From: BAIKAL-G1 sp943370385
GTDB taxonomy: Bacteria > Cyanobacteriota > Cyanobacteriia > PCC-6307 > Cyanobiaceae
Length of the DNA stretch: 64,000 bases
NCBI GenBank assembly: GCA_943370385.1
Contig: CALRQT020000003.1
Coordinates: 62,001-126,000 of the forward strand
Reading direction: 5' to 3'
Under the pieces are notes generated by a model, which had not been told where the DNA came from, did not search any database, and saw nothing but the letters and a program-made list of their open reading frames with translations. The translations under genes were made by a program, and so were the position numbers. Positions 8,134 to 16,198 of this stretch are shown in pieces. How positions within the stretch are numbered: position 1 is the first letter of the stretch; each line of letters opens with the position of its first letter.

Positions 8134-8459
8134 ACTTCTAGGCGGTCTTGGGTGCGCAACGTAACCATGGTGACGCCCCAGAGCACTCCACCCCAAACGC
8201 CACGTAACCCACATTGCAGGCCCCACAAAACTCCGACCAGCCGCCACCGCCCCTGGGCCTGCTGTAGGGCTCCACGCGCTTCCATCACGCCCCCTGGTCT
8301 CATCGACCAGTCTGGCGGGCATGTCTGTACCTAGGTACAGAAAACGGTCAGAAGACGACCATCGCCGTCGTCTCATGTCCCATCCTGTCGGAAGATGGCG
8401 ACATGCAAGATTCCTTGTGATGAAAGACTTAACAGCCCATTTCAAGGCTGTGACTGGAA
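8134..8459. other. Intergenic stretch downstream of tRNA-Lys
   Basis: A 326-base spacer between the convergent YchJ-like gene and tRNA-Lys. Apart from an 18-base perfect palindrome at 8324-8341, I see no gene or RNA here. Confidence 0.5.
8324..8341. repeat. 18-base perfect palindrome
   Basis: TCTGTACCTAGGTACAGA reads identically on both strands. It lies in non-coding DNA about 120 bases beyond the 3' end of tRNA-Lys. With no loop it is a poor terminator hairpin and looks more like a dimeric protein-binding site, although no gene start lies close by. Confidence 0.6.
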
Positions 8460-8531
8460 TGGGTCGCCTGAGATTCGAACTCAGGACCAATCGGTTAAAA
8501 GCCGAGTGCTCTACCGCTGAGCTAGCGACCC
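8460..8531 (-). tRNA. tRNA-Lys (anticodon TTT)
   Basis: Read on the minus strand, a complete cloverleaf can be drawn: acceptor stem GGGTCGC paired with GCGACCC, D-arm AGCTCAGCGGTAGAGC, anticodon arm TCGG-CTTTTAA-CCGA with anticodon TTT, and T-arm with the GTTCGAAT loop. The discriminator base is A at 8460. CCA is not encoded. Length is 72 bases. Confidence 0.97.
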
Positions 8532-8675
8532 GCCGCGTGGGACAAGCCCCGGGGCAACCCTTTCGGGCACCAAGGGAACGTATCACCCAGCCGGGGTCTC
8601 CTCCAAGGGGCAGCGGGCCCCCAGGGGGTAAGGACAGGAGCACACTGGCGCCTACGGCCCGAAGCACCCCCTGGC

Positions 8676-9197
8676 ATGACTACGTTTCCCTGGCCTGAGC
8701 CGCGCCTGCATCCGGAGGCCTGGGTGGCCAGTAGTGCGGTGGTGATTGGCGATGTCACGCTGGCCGCAGGGGCCAGCCTCTGGCCCACGGCCGTAGCCCG
8801 CGGCGATGTCTGCCCGATCGTGGTCGGACCTGGCAGCAATGTGCAAGACGGGGCGATCTTGCACGGGGACCCCGACCAGCCCGTGACGATCGGCGCCGAT
8901 GTGTCCATCGGCCACCGGGCCGTGGTCCATGGGGCAACCCTGGAGGACGGCTGCCTGATCGGCATCGGCGCAATCGTGCTCAATGGCGTCACCGTGGGTG
9001 CAGGCGCCCTAGTGGCCGCCGGTTCCGTCGTCACCCGCAACGTGCCGCCCCGCTGCCTAGTGATGGGCGCGCCGGCCCAGGTCAAACGGGAGCTGACCGC
9101 CGAGGCGGTTGAGGAGCAGCGCCACCATGCGCGTCGCTACCAGCAACTGGCCCAGGCCCATGCCGGCCGCTCCCAGAGCACAGGCTTCGGACCCTGA
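8676..9197 (+). CDS. Gamma-class carbonic anhydrase-like hexapeptide-repeat protein
   Basis: A 173-residue left-handed beta-helix protein built from hexapeptide repeats (IGDVTLAAGASLWPTAVARG, VGPGSNVQDGAILHGD, IGADVSIGHRAVVHG, IGIGAIVLNGVTVGAGALVA). Histidines in ILHGD and in the GHRAVVHG pair correspond to the metal ligands of the gamma-carbonic-anhydrase family. It lacks the long N-terminal and RbcS-like parts of CcmM, so it is a single-domain relative of the YrdA/PaaY type. Whether it is a carbonic anhydrase or an acyl/thioesterase-type relative cannot be told. It is the first of a run of plus-strand genes continuing to psbY and trmFO. Confidence 0.88.
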   Translation: MTTFPWPEPRLHPEAWVASSAVVIGDVTLAAGASLWPTAVARGDVCPIVVGPGSNVQDGAILHGDPDQPVTIGADVSIGHRAVVHGATLEDGCLIGIGAIVLNGVTVGAGALVAAGSVVTRNVPPRCLVMGAPAQVKRELTAEAVEEQRHHARRYQQLAQAHAGRSQSTGFGP

Positions 9198-9432
9198 AGC
9201 CGCCAGGGAGACCAAACCAACCACTGCACTGGGTAATCCCCATGGCGACCGTTAGGACCCAGCCGTCGGGTCCTGCGATTGAAGTTGTGGTCAAGGCTGC
9301 TGACAAAAGCCTTTCTGGCCGCTAAGCCCCTCCCTGAACCAATTGCTGCAATTTCGATCGGCTCGCCTGGTCTGGCCGCGTTTTGGCGCCCGAGTCCGTA
9401 GGATTTCTCCACGCGATTGATCCGCCACACCC

Positions 9433-9555
9433 ATGGATGCTCGGCTTCTGCTGGTTGCTACCCCCGTGCTGCTTGCCGTGGGTTGGGCTGCCTTCAACAT
9501 CGGCCGCGCCGCCGTTGGCCAACTGCAACTGTTGCTCAAGCGCGCCCGCGCCTGA
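9433..9555 (+). CDS. psbY: Photosystem II protein PsbY
   Basis: A 40-residue ORF beginning MDARLLLVATPVLLAVGWAA and continuing FNIGRAAVGQLQLLL with a basic tail KRARA. One membrane helix is followed by a short amphipathic segment, which matches cyanobacterial PsbY in length and in the conserved starting MD.RLL and WA.FNIGRAA phrases. PsbY is a peripheral low-molecular-mass subunit of photosystem II near cytochrome b559 in the thylakoid membrane. It lies 40 bases upstream of trmFO on the same strand. It is short enough to be missed by length-filtered gene callers. Confidence 0.9.
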   Translation: MDARLLLVATPVLLAVGWAAFNIGRAAVGQLQLLLKRARA

Positions 9556-9594
9556 GTTCCGCTCGGACCCTTTGAGCCGGGTGTTGCGATTGCC

Positions 9595-11049
9595 TTGTTG
9601 TCTTCCTTGAGCCAGTCGCGCCCCAGCCCAACCGATCCCCTGGTGGTGATTGGTGCTGGCTTGGCTGGAACGGAAGCGGCCTGGCAAATTGCTTCGGCTG
9701 GCCTGCCGGTGCGACTCGTGGAGATGCGGCCCGTGCGCCGCTCCCCAGCCCACCACAGCGCTGAGTTCGCCGAACTCGTGTGCAGCAATAGCTTTGGCGC
9801 CCTGAGCAGCGACCGGGCCGCCGGGCTCCTACAAACCGAACTGCGCCAGCTGGGTTCCCTGGTGATCGACACCGCCGATCGCCACGCCGTGCCGGCCGGG
9901 GGCGCCCTTGCTGTGGATCGGGGCCGCTACAGCGCCGCCCTAACCGCCGCCCTGGAAAGCCATCCGCTGGTGACCGTGGAACGGCGCGAGCAGCTCGAGC
10001 TACCCGGCCCTGGCCAAATTGGCGTGCTGGCGACCGGGCCCCTCACCAGTGAGGCCCTCGCCGAGCAGCTGCGCAGCTTCACCGGCCGCGACGACTGCCA
10101 CTTTTTTGATGCGGCCAGCCCGATCGTGGACGGGGACAGCATCGACCTGACGGTGGCCTTCCGGGCCAGCCGCTACGACAAGGGCGATGCCGACTACATC
10201 AACTGCCCCATGGACAAGCAGCAGTTCCTGGCCTTCCGGGACGCGCTGCTGGCCGCCGAGCAGGCCGAGCTCAAGGATTTTGAACTGGGCAACGCCAACT
10301 TCTTTGAAGGCTGCCTGCCGATTGAGGAGTTGGCCCGCCGCGGCGAAGACACCATGCGCTACGGGCCGCTCAAGCCGATCGGCCTCTGGGATCCCCGCTG
10401 GGGCGACCTGCACGACCGGGACGTGCGCCGGGCCAAGCGGGCCTATGCGGTGGTGCAGCTGCGCCAGGAAGACAAGGACGGCCGGCTCTGGAACCTGGTG
10501 GGCTTCCAGACCAACCTCAAGTGGGGCGAGCAAAAGCGGGTGTTGCGGCTGATCCCGGGCCTGGAGAACGCCGAGTTCCTGCGTTTTGGCGTGATGCACC
10601 GCAACACCTTCCTGGAGGCCCCCCAGCTGCTCGATCCCACCCTGCAATTCCGCAGCCGGCCCACCCTGCTGGCCGCCGGCCAGATCACCGGCACCGAGGG
10701 TTACGCGGCCGCCGTGGCCGGCGGCTGGCTGGCGGGCACCAACGCCGCCCGGCTGGCCCTGGGCCTGGAGCCCATCAGCCTGCCGCCCACCACCATGATC
10801 GGCGCCCTCACCCACTTCATCGCCGAAGCTCCCAGCGGCAAATTCCAGCCCATGCCCCCCAACTTCGGCCTGCTGCCCGAGCTGCCCGAGCGCATTCGCG
10901 ACAAACGGCGCCGCTACGGCGCCTACCGGGACCGGGCCCTGGCCGACCTGGCTCCCTATGGGCGCCATCCAGCCCCGCCGGTTAGCCCCGAGGCCCTAAC
11001 CACTCCAGAACCGCCAGCTGAAGCGCAGCCCCTGCTGGCCCCTGCGTAG
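9595..11049 (+). CDS. trmFO: Methylenetetrahydrofolate-tRNA-(uracil-5-)-methyltransferase TrmFO
   Basis: About 484 residues. The enzyme makes m5U54 in the tRNA T-loop using methylene-THF and FAD/NAD(P)H. The N-terminal dinucleotide-binding motif VVIGAGLAGTEAAW (about residues 17-30), RLVEMRP, and the diagnostic segment FAELVCSNSFGAL containing the functional Cys are all present. Further family signatures are YINCPMDKQQF, CLPIEELARRGEDTMRYGP and the C-terminal GQITGTEGYAAAVAGGW. Starts are TTG codons at 9595 or 9598. A 35-base gap separates it from crtH. Confidence 0.96.
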   Translation: MLSSLSQSRPSPTDPLVVIGAGLAGTEAAWQIASAGLPVRLVEMRPVRRSPAHHSAEFAELVCSNSFGALSSDRAAGLLQTELRQLGSLVIDTADRHAVPAGGALAVDRGRYSAALTAALESHPLVTVERREQLELPGPGQIGVLATGPLTSEALAEQLRSFTGRDDCHFFDAASPIVDGDSIDLTVAFRASRYDKGDADYINCPMDKQQFLAFRDALLAAEQAELKDFELGNANFFEGCLPIEELARRGEDTMRYGPLKPIGLWDPRWGDLHDRDVRRAKRAYAVVQLRQEDKDGRLWNLVGFQTNLKWGEQKRVLRLIPGLENAEFLRFGVMHRNTFLEAPQLLDPTLQFRSRPTLLAAGQITGTEGYAAAVAGGWLAGTNAARLALGLEPISLPPTTMIGALTHFIAEAPSGKFQPMPPNFGLLPELPERIRDKRRRYGAYRDRALADLAPYGRHPAPPVSPEALTTPEPPAEAQPLLAPA

Positions 11050-11084
11050 GGTCGGCCCGTCGCCCCACCCCAGCCCGAGCGTCC

Positions 11085-12674
11085 GTGTCCGCCAGCCTGT
11101 CCTCCCCATCAGCCAGCCAGCCCAGCGCCGCTCCAGACCCCGCTGATCGGGCCCTAGGCAAGGGCCCGTGGGACGTGGTGGTGATCGGATCCGGCATCGG
11201 CGGCCTGGTGACCGCCAGCCAGCTGGCCGCCAAGGGGGCGAAGGTGTTAGTGCTGGAGCGCTACCTCATTCCAGGCGGCTCGGGCGGCAGCTTCACGCGC
11301 GAGGGCTACACCTTTGATGTGGGCGCCTCGATGATCTTTGGCTTCGGCCAGAAGGGCCACACCAACCTGCTCACCCGGGCCCTGGCCGATGTGGGCGAGG
11401 CCTGTGAAACGATCGCCGATCCGGCCCAGCTGGAGTATCACCTGCCCGATGGCTTGGATGTGGCCGTCGATCGGGATTACGACAGTTTTGTGGACCGCCT
11501 GAGCGCCCGATTCCCCCACGAAGCCAAGGGAATTCGCGCCTTCTATGACACCTGCTGGAGCGTGTTTAACTGCCTCGATGCGATGCCGCTACTCTCGCTC
11601 GAGGATCCGGCCTACCTGGCCAAGGTGTTCTTTCGGGCGCCCCTGGCCTGCCTGGGCCTGGCCCGCTGGTTGCCGGTGAATGTGGGCGATGTGGCCCGCA
11701 AATACATCAAAGATCCGGCCCTGCTCAAGTTCATCGACATGGAGTGTTTCTGCTGGTCGGTGATGCCAGCCGACCTCACCCCGATGATCAATGCCGGCAT
11801 GGTGTTTTCCGATCGCCACGCCGGCGGCATCAATTACCCCAAGGGGGGTGTGGGCGTGATCGCCCAGAAGCTGGTGGCGGGGCTCGAGCGCCATGGCGGC
11901 GCCATTCGCTACCAGGCCCGGGTCACCAAGGTGCTGCTGGAGAACGGCCAGGCCGTGGGCGTGCGCCTGGCCGATGGGCAGGAGATCCGGGCCCGCCGGG
12001 TGGTGAGCAATGCCACCCGCTGGGACACCTTCGGCGGCCTGATCGAGGAGCAGGACACTCCAGCAGCGGAGCGCACCTGGCGCCGGCGCTACAAGCCCTC
12101 GCCCTCGTTCCTGTCCTTGCATCTAGGGGTGGAGGCCTCCCTGATCCCGGCCGGAACCCACTGCCACCACCTGCTGTTGGAGGACTGGCAAGCGATGGAG
12201 GACGAACAGGGGGTGGTGTTTGTGTCCATGCCCTCCCTGCTCGATCCCAGCCTGGCGCCGCCCGATCGCCACATCGTCCATGCCTTCACCCCCTCCTCAA
12301 TAGAGGCCTGGAGTGGGCTTGGGCCAACCGACTATGCCGCCAAAAAGCAGGCCGATGCCGATCGCCTGATCAGCCGGCTGGAAGCGATCCTGCCCGGCCT
12401 CGGGGCGGCGATCCGCCACCGGGAAGTGGGCACCCCCCGCAGCCACCGCCGTTTCCTTGGCCGCAGCGGCGGCAGCTATGGCCCCGTGCCAGCCCTGCGC
12501 CTGCCGGGGCTGCTGCCGATGCCCTTCAACCGCACGGCGATTCCCGGGCTGTATTGCGTCGGCGATTCCTGCTTCCCCGGCCAGGGGCTTAACGCCGTTG
12601 CCTTCAGCGGTTTCGCCTGCGCCCATCGCCTCGGCGCCGACCTCGGCCTCAACCCCTGGGCATTACCGGATTGA
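11085..12674 (+). CDS. crtH: Carotenoid isomerase CrtH (CRTISO)
   Basis: A 529-residue FAD-dependent enzyme that isomerises poly-cis-lycopene to all-trans-lycopene in carotenoid synthesis. The Rossmann motif VVVIGSGIGGLVTASQLAAK lies at about residues 30-49, followed by LERYLIPGGSGGSF, a form typical of CRTISO. The C-terminal FAD-binding segment is PGLYCVGDSCFPGQGLNAVA. Its length fits cyanobacterial CrtH. The start is GTG at 11085; the first 28 residues are low-complexity. It probably shares a transcript with trmFO and is convergent with the MarC-like gene. Confidence 0.92.
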   Translation: MSASLSSPSASQPSAAPDPADRALGKGPWDVVVIGSGIGGLVTASQLAAKGAKVLVLERYLIPGGSGGSFTREGYTFDVGASMIFGFGQKGHTNLLTRALADVGEACETIADPAQLEYHLPDGLDVAVDRDYDSFVDRLSARFPHEAKGIRAFYDTCWSVFNCLDAMPLLSLEDPAYLAKVFFRAPLACLGLARWLPVNVGDVARKYIKDPALLKFIDMECFCWSVMPADLTPMINAGMVFSDRHAGGINYPKGGVGVIAQKLVAGLERHGGAIRYQARVTKVLLENGQAVGVRLADGQEIRARRVVSNATRWDTFGGLIEEQDTPAAERTWRRRYKPSPSFLSLHLGVEASLIPAGTHCHHLLLEDWQAMEDEQGVVFVSMPSLLDPSLAPPDRHIVHAFTPSSIEAWSGLGPTDYAAKKQADADRLISRLEAILPGLGAAIRHREVGTPRSHRRFLGRSGGSYGPVPALRLPGLLPMPFNRTAIPGLYCVGDSCFPGQGLNAVAFSGFACAHRLGADLGLNPWALPD

Positions 12675-12698
12675 TCACGCCAGCCGGGGGCGGCGCCA

Positions 12699-13352
12699 TC
12701 ACGCTCCCTTATGCAGCAAGCCGGTGACAATCGTCGACACGCCATGCACGACGAATTCGACCCCAATCGAGAGGGTAAACAGCCCCATGATCTTGGTGAA
12801 GATCGTGAGGGCCAGGGGACCCACGCGGCGCATCACGGTATTCGCAAACCGGAAAACCACCGCATTGATCAAGACCAACGCCAAGATCGCCGCCCATAGG
12901 CTGCCGCTGCTGCCATTGCGAGCGGCCGAATTGGCGAACAACACCACAGCGGAGGCCGTGCCGGCGCCCACGGTGAGGGGAATGCCGATCGGCACCACGG
13001 CATTGGAGAGGGCCGCATGGAAGTCGTCCTGCTCGGGCATATCCACCGACTTGTGGGCCGCCGGACCGTAGTTGGCGGCGGCCATCATTTCCATGCCGAC
13101 ACCGCCTAGGAGCAAGCCCCCGGCGATCTCAAAACTGCTGATCGAGATGCCAAAAAAGTTCAGCACAGCCGTGCCGAACAGCATGAACACCACTAAAAAA
13201 ACAAAGCAAACCAGCGTGGTCAGGAAAATCACGTTCCAAATGCGACGCCGAGCCATCCCCTGGGTCTGGGCCAAATAGGCCCCCAGGGACGACACATTGT
13301 TGCCAATCGCCAGCAGTCCGATCAGATAGTGCTGAAATGTGGCGTTATCCAT
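12699..13352 (-). CDS. MarC family (UPF0056) integral membrane protein
   Basis: A 217-residue protein with six hydrophobic helices. The segments FGISISSFEIAGGLLLGGVG, VVPIGIPLTVGAGTASAVVL and MRRVGPLALTIFTKIMGLFT are MarC-family signatures (the family has FGIS...RIAGGILL and PLA.P...GPG). Function of the family is uncertain; the historic link to antibiotic resistance was not confirmed. It lies 40 bases downstream of gadB on the same strand and is probably co-transcribed with it. Confidence 0.87.
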   Translation of the reverse strand: MDNATFQHYLIGLLAIGNNVSSLGAYLAQTQGMARRRIWNVIFLTTLVCFVFLVVFMLFGTAVLNFFGISISSFEIAGGLLLGGVGMEMMAAANYGPAAHKSVDMPEQDDFHAALSNAVVPIGIPLTVGAGTASAVVLFANSAARNGSSGSLWAAILALVLINAVVFRFANTVMRRVGPLALTIFTKIMGLFTLSIGVEFVVHGVSTIVTGLLHKGA

Positions 13353-13392
13353 GGCCTTCAGTCGTTAGGAATAAAAGGTTGATTGGGGTCCC

Positions 13393-14790
13393 TCAGTGAT
13401 GGAAGGATGGCCGCACTTCATGGGGAGACGGCATCGGGGCGTCGAGACGCTGGAACCAGTCAACGGCCCGCTCCGTGTCCTCCAGCAGCACATCGGCCAT
13501 ATCGCGGCTGAAGCCGGCGCGGATGACAAAGCGCAAGACCGCCATCGACTCACAGTTGGCCGGCAGGGTGTAGGCGGGAATCAACCAGCCCCGTTCGCGC
13601 AGCTTGTCGGCCAACTGGAACACGGTCCAGTTGGCGATGGCCGGATCGAGGCTCACCGCAAACACGGGCAACTGGCCGAGCGGATGGCTAACCAAGCGCA
13701 GGGGTCCGAGCTTGGCGATGCTATCGGCGAGATAGCAGGCAATCGCCTCGAGGGTTTTCATCCGATGCTGATAGCCCTCAAAGCCGAGGTGGATGAAGTT
13801 GAAGTACTGGCCAACCACCTGGGCGCCGGGGCGGGAGAAGTTCATGCCAATGGTTGGCATCTCACCGCCTAGGTAGTTGACATTGAAACGCAACTCCTCA
13901 GGTAGCTGGCCCTGGTCGCGCCACAGGCACCAACCCACTCCTGGCAGCACACCACCGTATTTATGGCCGCTGGAATTGATCGACACCACCCTGGGCAGGC
14001 GAAAGTCCCAAACCAGATCTGGTGAATTAAAGGGGGCCACAAAGCCACCGGAAGCGGCATCCACATGGATCGGAATGTCGATGCCTGTGCGCTCCTGCAG
14101 GGCATCAAGGGCGACCTGCAAGTCCTGGATCGGTTCGTAACTGCCATCAAACGTGCTGCCGAGGATGCCCACAACGCCAATGGTGTTCCCATCACAGAGG
14201 GCGATCGCTTCCTCGACACCCAGTTGCAGGCGCTCCGGCGTGATCGGCACCATTTTGGGCTCCACATCGAAGTAGGCGCAGAACTTGTCCCAGCAGATCT
14301 GGGTGTTGCTGCCCATCACCAGGTTGGGGCGGTCGTAGGGCAGGCCGGCGGCCTGGCGGCGTTGGCGCCAATGCCAGCGCAGTACCAGGCCGCCCAGCAT
14401 GCAGGCTTCGCTGGAGCCCGTGGTGGAGGTGCCCACCGCCTGGTCCGGGTCGGGAGCATGCCAAAGGTCGGCGATGATCTTGAGGCAGCGGTCCTCAATC
14501 TCAGCGGTTTGGGGGTATTCGTCCTTATCAATCATATTTTTTTCGGCGCACTCCTCCATCAACCGCCGCGCTTCTGGCTCCATCCAGGTGCCAACAAACG
14601 TGGCCAGGTTGAGCCTGGCATTGCCATCAAGCATCAGGTGATCGTGGATCAGCTCGTAGCTCAGATCGGCGCGAAGGCCCTTGTCAGGCAAGCGATTGCG
14701 GGGGATTTGATCGGGGAGATTGGCGGCCGCCAGCCGGCCACTCAAGTGGGGAGTCATGCCAAGAGTCTCAGAGCGGCGGCGTGAAGCCAT
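13393..14790 (-). CDS. gadB: Glutamate decarboxylase
   Basis: A 465-residue PLP enzyme converting glutamate to GABA and CO2 with proton consumption. The fold-type I motifs are intact: TSTTGSSEA (about residues 121-129) binding phosphate, HVDAASGGF with D244, and INSSGHKYGG with the Schiff-base lysine K277. Length matches bacterial GadB. The start is ATG at 14790, with an alternative ATG 11 codons later. In cyanobacteria GABA can feed the GABA-shunt route around the TCA cycle. The upstream spacer contains an AT-rich block (about 14858-14875) that may hold the promoter. A HIP1-like octamer is inside the gene at 14201. Confidence 0.96.
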   Translation of the reverse strand: MASRRRSETLGMTPHLSGRLAAANLPDQIPRNRLPDKGLRADLSYELIHDHLMLDGNARLNLATFVGTWMEPEARRLMEECAEKNMIDKDEYPQTAEIEDRCLKIIADLWHAPDPDQAVGTSTTGSSEACMLGGLVLRWHWRQRRQAAGLPYDRPNLVMGSNTQICWDKFCAYFDVEPKMVPITPERLQLGVEEAIALCDGNTIGVVGILGSTFDGSYEPIQDLQVALDALQERTGIDIPIHVDAASGGFVAPFNSPDLVWDFRLPRVVSINSSGHKYGGVLPGVGWCLWRDQGQLPEELRFNVNYLGGEMPTIGMNFSRPGAQVVGQYFNFIHLGFEGYQHRMKTLEAIACYLADSIAKLGPLRLVSHPLGQLPVFAVSLDPAIANWTVFQLADKLRERGWLIPAYTLPANCESMAVLRFVIRAGFSRDMADVLLEDTERAVDWFQRLDAPMPSPHEVRPSFHH

Positions 14791-15072
14791 CAGGATCCAA
14801 TCAAGAGATCTCTATTCAAACCCATCGCTGCGGCCCAGTTGCATGGGACAAAACCGAAATAAAATTGTTGAGCAAGTGTGACTTTCCCGGCACGCTTGCG
14901 CGACGCTGACAAACAGATGCCATCGCATCACTGGCGCTGAACATTCGGCCCCAGCAGATCAGCCATGGCCAGCTGCCCCCAGTACTCGATCGGGTCGCCC
15001 TCCATGGGGACTGCTGCCACCCACAGCACCCCGGCCAGAATCCATAGGCTGGGGCTCGGTCCAAAGCCCCCC

Positions 15073-15363
15073 ATGAGCTCCCAGCCCAGTCCGATTCCCA
15101 GCTCGGTCGACCTGGCCCGCTACCTGGAACAGCGCGGCGAGCTGGGCAAACCCTGGATGTGGCACCTGCTGCGGCTCTCCAAACTCAAGGAGGCCAAAGA
15201 CTCCATGGATCCCGAGACGTACCTGGAGCAACTGCACCAGGCCCATGCCGATTTAATGCGCTTGGGCACCTTCTGGAAAGGCAGGGAGGAGGAGGTGTTC
15301 ACGGCCCGCTACCAGCCCCAAACGCTGGTGGAGCCGCTCCCCGGATCCCCAGAAGACCGATGA
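15073..15363 (+). CDS. Conserved small soluble protein, hypothetical
   Basis: A 96-residue protein starting MSSQPSPIPSS, with a compact helical middle (VDLARYLEQRGELGKPWMWH and LEQLHQAHADLMRLGTFW) and the tail REEEVFTARYQPQ. I read it as a picocyanobacterium-type conserved hypothetical. The upstream in-frame ATG at 14965 would add 36 low-complexity residues. Its stop overlaps the start of the next gene by four bases (ATGA), so the two are translationally coupled. Confidence 0.65.
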   Translation: MSSQPSPIPSSVDLARYLEQRGELGKPWMWHLLRLSKLKEAKDSMDPETYLEQLHQAHADLMRLGTFWKGREEEVFTARYQPQTLVEPLPGSPEDR

Positions 15364-16043
15364 CAACGCCGCAGGGGGGCGGGCCAGGGCGTATCTCCCC
15401 AGATCTGGAGGCCAGCGCACCGGCAGCTGAAGCCAGCCAGCCAGAGGCCAGAGCGGCCGATCCCAACAGCGGGCCCAACCGGCCCGACCAGCAACTAGAG
15501 CAAGCCCCGTATGGCGAGCCAGCGGTCTACGGCATGGCTCCCCTCATCCGCGGAACCCTGGTGGGGCTCTATCTGGCCCTCGTGGTCCCCCTGCCGCTTC
15601 TGGCCAGCGGCGGCCTACGCGCCCTGCTGGCCATCGCCGTCCCCCTGGGGCTGCTCCTGGTGCTGGCGATCACCAGTGAAACGGTGACGGTGGCGCCCCA
15701 AGGCCTGGCGCTGGGCCATCCGCGCTGGTGTGGCTGGTGGCTGCGCCGCGGCTGGAGCCTGGATTGGAACGAGATCAGGGGCCTAACGGCCGTGGCCACC
15801 AGCCAGGGGGGCCGGGTGTATTACCTCCGCAGCCCCAAGGGGAGCTACCTGCTGCCCCAACGGCTGACCCGGTTCAGCGATTTCCTCGCCCAGTTGCACT
15901 ACTACACGGGCCTAGACACCAAGACAATCGGCCGGATCTCCCCCCCCTGGACCTACCAACTGCTGGCCGGCCTTACCGCCTTGATGCTGGTGGGGGAGAT
16001 CGTCGCCCTAGGGCTTCAGCCGGCCGGCAGCCTGGGGCCTTAA
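15360..16043 (+). CDS. Membrane protein with photoreceptor-unrelated cytosolic domain, hypothetical
   Basis: A 227-residue protein. The first 60 residues are disordered and rich in Pro, Ala and Gln. Two adjacent hydrophobic helices follow (about residues 63-100), then a beta-rich segment (TSETVTVAPQGLALGHPRW, WNEIRGLTAVATSQGGRVYY, SPKGSYLLPQRL) resembling PH-like membrane-associated domains, and a last helix near the C-terminus. I do not recognise a named family and infer no function. The ATG at 15360 overlaps the stop of the upstream small gene. Confidence 0.7.
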   Translation: MTTPQGGGPGRISPDLEASAPAAEASQPEARAADPNSGPNRPDQQLEQAPYGEPAVYGMAPLIRGTLVGLYLALVVPLPLLASGGLRALLAIAVPLGLLLVLAITSETVTVAPQGLALGHPRWCGWWLRRGWSLDWNEIRGLTAVATSQGGRVYYLRSPKGSYLLPQRLTRFSDFLAQLHYYTGLDTKTIGRISPPWTYQLLAGLTALMLVGEIVALGLQPAGSLGP

Positions 16044-16198
16044 GTCGCTAAGGGACACGAGTAGCAGCCCCAGGACCATGGCATGGCCAAACTCTTGCCA
16101 AGGTCAAAAGCTTGCCATACCTGGACTTCGAAAACTCCCAATCTTGCCTAGTTAGTGAATGCTTCTAGGTGCATCCTTTTGGCAAGTTCTCGCTGGGA
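16044..16198. other. Convergent spacer with an inverted 8-mer
   Basis: Between two convergent genes. CTTGCC occurs three times (near 16094, 16111 and 16143), and CTTGCCAA near 16094 is mirrored by TTGGCAAG near 16179. I see no poly-T tract that would make a standard terminator. Confidence 0.3.

Noticed and set aside
10000..10968. A 322-codon minus-strand frame opposite trmFO
   Set aside because: Gly/Gln/Val-rich shadow of a well-conserved gene.
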